NCBI GenBank assembly: GCA_033439295.1
Contig: JAVTLE010000007.1
Location: forward strand, 1,302,001 to 1,366,000
Source: Deuterostichococcus epilithicus
Taxonomy: Eukaryota; Chlorophyta; Trebouxiophyceae; Prasiolales; Stichococcaceae
Length of the DNA stretch: 64,000 nucleotides
Reading direction: 5' to 3'
In this document: positions 57,488 to 64,000 of the stretch, in pieces
How the letters are laid out: each line of letters begins with the position of its first letter
How positions within the stretch are numbered: the stretch's first letter is position 1
The notes under the pieces: model-generated
Told to the model about the DNA's origin: nothing
The model's input: the letters and a program-made list of their open reading frames with translations, nothing else
Database searches by the model: none
Position numbers and translations under genes: made by a program

Positions 57488-60400
57488 TCAGTACAGTAGC
57501 AGCTTCTTGCGCCGCGCCCACAGCAGGATGCCCACAACCACGGCAACGGAGCCCGCCAGCCCGATCCACACAACCTCGTTGAATACGGGGAAGCTTTCCC
57601 GCCAGCGCGCATTGATGCCGATGTTCATGCCGAAGATGTTGAAGAGGGTCGAGTAGATCGTGACGCCGAAGGTGATGATGATGATGAGCAGGCGGTACTG
57701 CAGGGTGGAGGACAAACTTCAGGCTCGTCAGAGGCGGCTGCTCTTGGTATTTCTTCCACACATGTGAACATGCTGTGGATGTGCAATTGCTCGTGACTCT
57801 GCCGCGCAGAGGGGCCAGCTTGTTTCATCCTGGGCCCGGCTGAGCCACCGACATTTGATGAGGAGTTTCGGGGTGAGTCAAGACAAAAAAGCAGAAGGCG
57901 CTGCCGCTCGCATTGCTGGCAAACCCACCTCAATGAACTGGTTGCGCTTTGTGTCGATGTCGAAACGGATGTAGTCCTCCGTGTCATCCACATACTCAGC
58001 CAGCGTCTGCAGCCGATTCCAGGTGTTGTCCAGGTTCATGAAATACGTCTCCAACAGCTGCTCCACCTGCGGGCGGGCGACTCCAAGACTTGGGTTTGTC
58101 AGTTTTGTTTATGCAGGAAGCACCTGCATGCTTCGGACATCACACAGCTGGGCCCAAGGCAGGGTGTGAACTCAGCTTTCCTCTGTCAACTCGAAGTCAA
58201 AAGCACCAGAACAGCATCTGCGGGGGCCTGCCGCAGGGACTTCTCGCGGTGTACCGCCTCACCAATTGCCATCACAATGTCGAGAGCCAGGCCCTGTGCT
58301 CTCCAGCCGCGTCAGATCGGAACAGATTAAGGGTTCAGCACCTGGTCCTTGTCTCGTTCATCTTCCTCCTCCTTGTCGAAGGGTTCGGGCGCCTCACCGC
58401 GCGGCGCGCCGGCGTCGGCGTCCCCGAGCCCCGGCGGCGCCGACATCCGCCGCATCGACTGCTGCCGTTCCTCCTGCCGCACCCTGCGCGCAAAGGTGTG
58501 TCAAATGACATCTGCACGACCCACAGTGCGATTGGTGGACTCATCCCCCGCGTCTGAACGAGCAGCACTGCAACGGAGCGTGCAAGGCGCTCGGCTGGGC
58601 ACAGGTGCGTGCTGACCAAGGACAGCGCAAGGCGGGCATGAACACACTGCCCCTGCTGGGCGCGCAACACCAACAGCTGGACAGGGTTGGCAAGAGAACA
58701 CGCACTTGGCGGCAAGGTTCATGTCGCGCATGTCGTCATCATCGTCCAGCAGCTTCTCCAGCAGCTCCCTGATCTGCGCCACATCCAGAAGGAAACTCCG
58801 TGAGACCACATTACGGGTGCTTTGAGACCTACATCGTCTTGTGTGATCATTGTGCCTCAGGTCCCAGAGAAGCGCTTCTAACGACTGCTGCAGCACCTGA
58901 GACGGTGCTCAGCGGCCATGTGCGGTGCAAAGGCGGACTCAAGGTAGCAGGAGCTGGAGGAGTCTGCCATCAGCAGCGGGGACTGCGACGACGCGCACCG
59001 TCTCTACGCGCGTGTTGAGCCGCACCATGCGGCTTTTCATTGTCCGCAGCCGATCCAGCCGTCGCTCGGTCACCTGTGGCACGGTGCACGCTTCATCCTC
59101 GAGCTCATGACAGCTTGCTTGAGTCACAGCCAAGCGCAGCAAGTGCACTCCAGAGTGCGCGCCTGGACAACCCACCTCGGCTGCGAGGCGGCTCGATGTG
59201 CCCGGCCACGACACCGAGCATTTTGCATCCGTGCTTAGGACCTTGGCCCCATGCGGCCATGCGCACCTTGCTGATGACGGCGTCCAGCGCAGGGTGCGCC
59301 GCCGACTCCAGGTCCGAGGTGAGGTGCTCCATGTACGCTGTGACCTGCAAGGGGGCGGTTGATCAGAAATCGATGCGAGAGACATCAGAACCCAAGTCAG
59401 CAGGCTCAGTCTGCATCCTGCCTTCAAACTGGACCGGTCGCCAGTGTCCCACTGTGCTCGAGGGACCGGACGCTCTCCGTCTGATCGTTCGAGGTCCATG
59501 CGTCAGCACCGCGTCTGGTCGCCCCCACCCAGATGCACTCATCAACAGCTCACAAAGTGCAAGGAGGGGAAAAGTTGAAGGGTCACAGAACATGTGGTAA
59601 ATTCACGCACGAAGTCGAGGGCGGCCTCCAGGACGCGCATCTCGAAGGGCATCTCCTCCGCGATGTCCGCCAGCTCCAGGCGGCCGGTGATGCGCGGCGC
59701 AAAGCGCGGCGACCCCTGCCGGCTGCGCGGGCAGCCACACTTCGGGCAATCACAGTTTGCATAGCATGCTGTCTGCAAGCGGGGCGGGCTGCCTGTCTGC
59801 AGCATTGCCCCTGCGTGTGATAGGAGTAATTGCCGCCTGCACCGGGGCACAGGTGCCCAGCTGGGCGGCGCATTCCGTGCACCACGCCTGGCGACGGTAA
59901 ACACGCGGTCGCTGGGTGGCGCAGCCGCCAGAGCTGCTGCCGGCGCCTTTCGCCACCGCCCAGGCACTTCGAAAAGCAGGCCTCTCACGCAGGACCCATG
60001 GTGGCGCACGCAGTTCCGCACCTGCTGCCGGCGTCGCTGCCGGCATCGGACGGCGCAAACGCCTTTGCCAGCAGCGCCCCCCGCTGCGCCTCGCCCTCCA
60101 GCAGCTCGTTCAGCCGTGCAGCATTGCTCCCGGTTGCAGCATCCCCGCCGAATATGCTGCTGCTGCCCTCGGTGCCCTGTGCGCCATGCCAAGTCGACAC
60201 TTAAATAGGATGTTCCCCTTCAGAGAGGTTTGACGTGCGGTTGGGAACCAGAGGTGCGAGTTGGCCACATTAGTATCATAATCGCCCGAAGCTCTGATGC
60301 TCGCTACAGGTCAGGCGCCCCCATGCACACACATATTTTGGACTCACCCGTAGGCGCCGCCGGAGCTCCTCCACAAAGCCCAGCAGCCGCTCCTCACCCG

Positions 60401-61448
60401 AGTCCAGGATCAGCGCATGATCTACGCCATGGCGCTTCACTTTTGCTGCTGCTGCCGTATCATCGCACTCAAGTGCAGCAGCATGTGACGGCAGCACACG
60501 ATGGGATGGACACCCGCCGTGCTGTTGGCACTCCACTCCGACAGGGTTGCGGTCCATGTACACTCACTGGTAGTTGCGATGCTTGCAATGAGGCAACAGC
60601 AACATTGGCGCACTCGACCAACGCACCGGTGGTGATAATGCACTTGATGAACTCCAGGTTGACGATGATGGCCTTGTCGCGTGCGAGCACGGCGGGCGGC
60701 GAGCTCGCCGGTGCCGCATCCAGCAGCCGCAGGTCCCGTGCCTGCGAGAGCGAGTGCCGGAGGAAAGATTCCGTCCCAGGAATTCAAGACCGCAGGCCTG
60801 GTGGTGGTCGATTCGGCAATACCGACACCGCAGACACCCCTTGCGCCAGGATTCTAGGCGGCAGTCACCCTTCGCTCGGGTAGAAGCCTGCGCTGGCAGC
60901 TGCAACACGCAGACTGGCTGGCAGCCGTTTTCTGTGCAACCAATGGTCAATGCCACGGCGCGGCGGCATGCGGCCCTACCTGCACACCCAGGCGCGCCGT
61001 CAGGCTGGACTTGCCGGTGGTCAGCACCAGGGTGTCGCCCTCCGAGTCCAGGCGCAGCCACTTGTGGCGCAGCCCCTTCGGCCCCAGCCCCGCCTTGCTC
61101 AGGAGCACCGCCTTGCGCGCCCTGTAACAGAGAGCGTCACTTCGCGAATTGAGTGGCGGAGCATCGCGTAAAGAACCGAGGCGTGCAGCTCAAAGCTGCA
61201 CGGCATTCAGATGCGCCAGCTCGTGGCAGCAGCACGGCGACTGTGTGCAAAGATGCGCAGCATCCGGAGGGAGGCCTGCGGTAGGCAGTGGTCGGTGCAT
61301 GCGGTGCCTGAGAACAATGTGCTGCTGCGTGCCGGCAGATCAAGCAGCATGTAGCGTTGGCGTAAGGAGAGCCCGCCGATCACCTCACAGCCGAGAGCTC
61401 CATTGCAGCGGGCCGCGGCGCCATCAGCGGCAGCACGGGCGCATCCAT
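57488..61448 (-). CDS. MRS2: MRS2/CorA-family Mg2+ transporter with GMN motif
   Basis: Exons (minus): 61448-61384, 61121-60980, 60741-60627, 60421-60348, 60176-60022, 59722-59611, 59344-59267, 59073-58999, 58773-58706, 58483-58342, 58066-57929, 57697-57488; 1374 bases, 457 residues. The protein has the family's long helical domain (VNLEFIKCIITT, LDSGEERLLGFVEELRRRLR, MPFEMRVLEAALDF, RLDRLRTMKSRMVRLNTRVE, YFMNLDNTWNRLQTLAEYVD), then a first span (about 391-410) running directly into GMN at residues 411-413 (57623-57631), then a second span and KKLLLY. GMN is the conserved selectivity-loop signature of the superfamily. All phases are consistent. The start MDAPVLPLMAPRPAAMEL is the first ATG; other Met codons lie at residues 9 and 16. 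An organellar location (mitochondrion or plastid) is possible but not shown. Confidence 0.95.
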
Positions 61449-61929
61449 GGCCGCGCCTTGACTCCGTTCACGGCACAGGCAGCGCCGTCCGACGGCGGAT
61501 CTACATCCCCCCTACATCTCGCGGAGTTGCTTTTCACGTTTCAGGCCCATTTCATGTTGCTGACTGGTGCATAGTGGAGTGTCCTACGTACAGCGCCCAG
61601 ATTGCCGGTCTTGGGATATAGCAGCCAAGCGTGGATCGACTTGCGTAGGGACGAGTGGCGTTTCGAAACTCTGGTGTGGTTGCGCGAAGTGTCTATGGCC
61701 CGGATCCTCGGCGCTCTATCATGCACTCTTTCTGCTGGTGCACGTGCCTGTATCGCAAGCCGCTTGCGCACTAAGACATCATTTCGCGTAATCAGCCTTT
61801 TTTACCGCCTGGTGATCAAACCCCAGTGACCTTTGCGACGCGGGCGCTTTTCTGTTCTGACATTGGCCGAGCAGCCAAACTGTGGTTGCAGGGGTGCAGT
61901 CGCCAGCTTTTGACTTGCGCCAGCGATAT
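61449..61929. promoter_or_regulatory. Divergent promoter of MRS2 and PTH
   Basis: 481 bases between divergent start codons, AT-richer than the flanks around 61600-61870. A TATATG lies directly at the PTH start and is unlikely to be a TATA box. Confidence 0.5.
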
Positions 61930-63563
61930 ATGCGTGCACTGGCCTGCACAAGCAGCCACCTGCGATCTGCAGCTCGCCTGTCCGTCTGCCGGCAGCCGCT
62001 CACAGCGTCCCTGCACCAGCTCGCTCGGACGCCGTTCAGCGCGGCTTGGAGCTGCGCACTTAGCTACGGCGTCGAGCCCCGCCCGGCCACGCTGGGGGCC
62101 GCACTCAGCTTCTGCCGGGGCCGGACACCCGGCAGCAAGCGCGGCGCGTCGTCAGCCGCCAGCGCCGCATCGGCAGATCGCGACGCCGCGGATGGAGACC
62201 TCTGGCTGCTCGTCGGCCTGGGTAACCCCGGCGCGCAGTACGAGGACACGCGGCACAACGTGAGCTCATTGCAAAGTAGACGGCAGATATTGTGGCTCCA
62301 CAGACCTGCCCGGCATGCACGCTGCTGGCGGGCAGCGGCAGCGGCCGCATCACAGCGGCAGCATGCAGCAGCTGCAACACCTGCTTGACGGACGCTGTCT
62401 TGTCCGACCCAGGTGGAACATTGCGTTTGCGCTCTGCAGATAGGTTTCCAGATCATCGACCGGCTGGGCGCCGCCGGCAGCATCCCAGTCGACAAGAAGC
62501 AGCACAATGCGCTGGTGGGGCGCGGGCGGCTGTGGGGCAAAACGGTATTGCTGGCGAAGCCGACAACCTTCATGAACAACAGCGGCAAAGCTGTCCGCAA
62601 GCTCATGGACTACTATAAGGTACAGGTTTCGTCCTGCGATAGGAAGCAATGCTGTGTCACTGGATGCGCTGTAGAGCACACCGGCCATGCAATCAGCCCA
62701 CAGGCGGCTGACGCTGGACTGCTCAATGGTCCTTCTGGACGCTCTCATGCATCCCGGAAGTCGCTTCGCCAACAGGCACGGTTTGCTGGTCCTTCGCGCA
62801 ATGTTGCAGCTTCCAGGTCAGCTGCACGCTCTTCCCGATCAGCATTCTGCCAAACATCGGCGCTCTGCGGGCGCTGGGCCCAACCCGCAGCATTGCGAAT
62901 TGGCAGGTACAGCAGGACCACGTGCTGGTCATCTACGACGACCTTGACACTCCGACGGCAAAGACGCGGCTTCGACCCAAGGGCGGTCACGGCGGCCACA
63001 ATGGCATGCGCAGCATCGTTGCCATGTTGGGCGACAGCCAGGAATTTGCCCGCGTCCGTGTCGGTGAGCATGTCGTGCAATTGCTTGAATCTCTGTAGGC
63101 CCCAGCGCTCTAGTTGCTGCCCAGGCGCAAGCTGTCAGAAACTTGCGCGTGGTGTGTGTGTGGGGTGTGTGTGCGGGGCGTGTGCGCGCTGCCACATTGA
63201 CGCAGATCACATGCAGCAACATGTTACAAACTCATGCTGCAGGCATTGGGCGTCCCGCCGGCAAGATGAACATTGCCGACTACGTGCTGGAGGTGAGCAT
63301 GCCTTTGGACGGGACCACGTTTACCATCACACTTTGCCTCCGCAGCAGCATGTGGCAAAGCAGACATGCACCTTCCTTGCCAACTGCGCGGCTCCAAGAT
63401 CACAACAGTGCGTCCACCCACACGAAGCGGTCCTGATCATCTGCAGGACTTCGCGAAGGCAGAGCTGGAGGAGATGGAGTTTGGCATCCAGGATGCCATG
63501 GGCATAGTCAACGCGGTGCTGGTGGAGGGAATGGACCGAGCCGTGTCAGGCGTGCGTGTGTAG
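61930..63563 (+). CDS. PTH: Peptidyl-tRNA hydrolase (bacterial-type, probably organelle-targeted)
   Basis: Pth cleaves peptidyl-tRNAs released from stalled ribosomes and recycles tRNA. Exons: 61930-62259, 62440-62619, 62907-63063, 63243-63292, 63447-63563; 834 bases, 277 residues, all in phase. The first about 90 residues are Ser/Arg/Ala-rich and lack acidic residues at the start (MRALACTSSHLRSAARLSV), like a plastid or mitochondrial transit peptide. The catalytic domain then follows with the expected residues: N99 in GLGNPG, H109 in EDTRHN, N156 in KPTTFMNNSG, D181 in VIYDDLD and N202 in GGHGGHNGMRS. The C-terminal RPAGKMNIADYVLE and helix are also typical. The ATG at 61930 is the first usable one in frame. 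Confidence 0.96.
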
Positions 63564-63656
63564 GTGGCTGAGGTTAATGTGGCAGCATCGCTGTGGGCAG
63601 TGGCAGATTCAGTGGGTTCACTTCAAATCCTTGCCGGGGCTGAATGATCTCCTGGC

Positions 63657-63661
63657 TGTAA
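63657..63661 (+). terminator. Candidate TGTAA polyadenylation signal of PTH
   Basis: TGTAA, the usual chlorophyte polyadenylation motif, lies 94 bases after the PTH stop codon. A TGTAA on the minus strand at 63784-63788 lies a similar distance after the stop of the facing gene. Confidence 0.4.
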
Positions 63662-63879
63662 CCGAGTCCAACGGCAGGGCCCGACATGGTCCATCAACCT
63701 CAGATTGCTGCTCAAGGAACTTCAAGAGGTCCTCACACTCTGGCAGCAGCCTTTGGATGCTGTTGCTCTGTTGCTCTGCTGCTTTACATGCGTCCTGATG
63801 GCAGGGTGTCAAGACACGTGCAGCGGCATCATTGCCGAGCAACTGCACACCCTAGAGCGCAAGTCCGAGCAAGGCTTTT

Positions 63880-64000
63880 CTAAGCGGTGGCATCGCTGCC
63901 TGCAGCCTCCCGCTGCCGCTTGCGGACGTTGGCGTCATGGGAGAGCCGCTGTGGCCGCTCCCGGTCGGTGCCCTGCTCCTCTGCCACCCGCATCGCGGCG
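63880..64000 (-). CDS. C-terminal end of an unrecognised gene (5' part outside window)
   Basis: The minus strand from the window edge is open to a TAG at 63882-63880 and encodes a charged tail (EEQGTDRERPQRLSHDANVR, then KRQREAAGSDATA). The codon bias fits coding sequence and a TGTAA follows about 95 bases downstream. Too little remains to name it. Confidence 0.45.
   Translation of the reverse strand, partial: AAMRVAEEQGTDRERPQRLSHDANVRKRQREAAGSDATA

Noticed and set aside
62413-63507. 364-codon plus-strand open frame
   Set aside because: Its first part covers PTH exon 2, but it then reads through an intron and the wrong frame of exon 3.

Overview
The window looks like nuclear DNA of a GC-rich, intron-dense chlorophyte green alga. 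A trebouxiophyte (Chlorella/Coccomyxa type) is my best guess, but that is inference. Exons are mostly 60-300 bases, donors are mostly GTGCGx or GTGAGx, and acceptors are mostly TGCAG. The recognisable proteins resemble plant orthologues, and TTTAGGG-like motifs occur in three introns. There are no bacterial operons, CRISPR arrays or recognisable transposons. A few N positions show a draft assembly, and two of them coincide with reading-frame breaks.

Layout, left to right: a SAC3/GANP mRNA-export scaffold with FG repeats (minus, runs off the left edge); a complete 24-exon RAD16-type SNF2/RING repair ATPase (plus); a complete 15-exon glutamine-dependent NAD+ synthetase of 711 residues (minus); a 12-kb NUP214-type FG nucleoporin (plus); two unrecognised plus-strand genes (about 39.6-41.5 and 42.2-44.4 kb); an unrecognised 375-residue membrane-anchored protein (minus); a secreted-type protein joining two ShK domains to a cytochrome b561 core (minus); a tail-to-tail pair of MRS2/CorA magnesium-transporter paralogues (453 and 457 residues); an organelle-type peptidyl-tRNA hydrolase of 277 residues (plus); and the 3' end of one more minus-strand gene at the right edge. 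Strands mostly alternate, giving short divergent promoters and convergent 3' ends.

Working together: SAC3 (TREX-2) and NUP214 both act in mRNA export at the nuclear pore and lie about 18 kb apart. RAD16 is a nucleotide-excision-repair factor. NADS makes NAD+. The MRS2 pair moves Mg2+, and PTH recycles peptidyl-tRNA in an organelle. I see no single pathway linking all of them.

The observations I find most worth a second look are: (1) introns starting with GC instead of GT in at least three genes, including one position where the paralogue keeps GT; (2) loss of the near-invariant GMN motif in one of the two MRS2 paralogues; (3) the ShK-cytochrome b561 fusion, whose ShK exons are both 126 bases and phase 1-1; (4) a 26-base duplicated splice-acceptor segment in the MRS2-like gene; and (5) a PP-x-P-S/T-R-x-x-A-A motif repeated along NUP214. 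Exon boundaries were read by eye. For RAD16, NADS, both MRS2 genes, PTH and the 375-residue gene, all phases close (RAD16 only if the N-run at 12067 is mis-sized). The SAC3 model, the middle of NUP214, the two unknown plus-strand genes and the ShK/b561 linker are only partly resolved.
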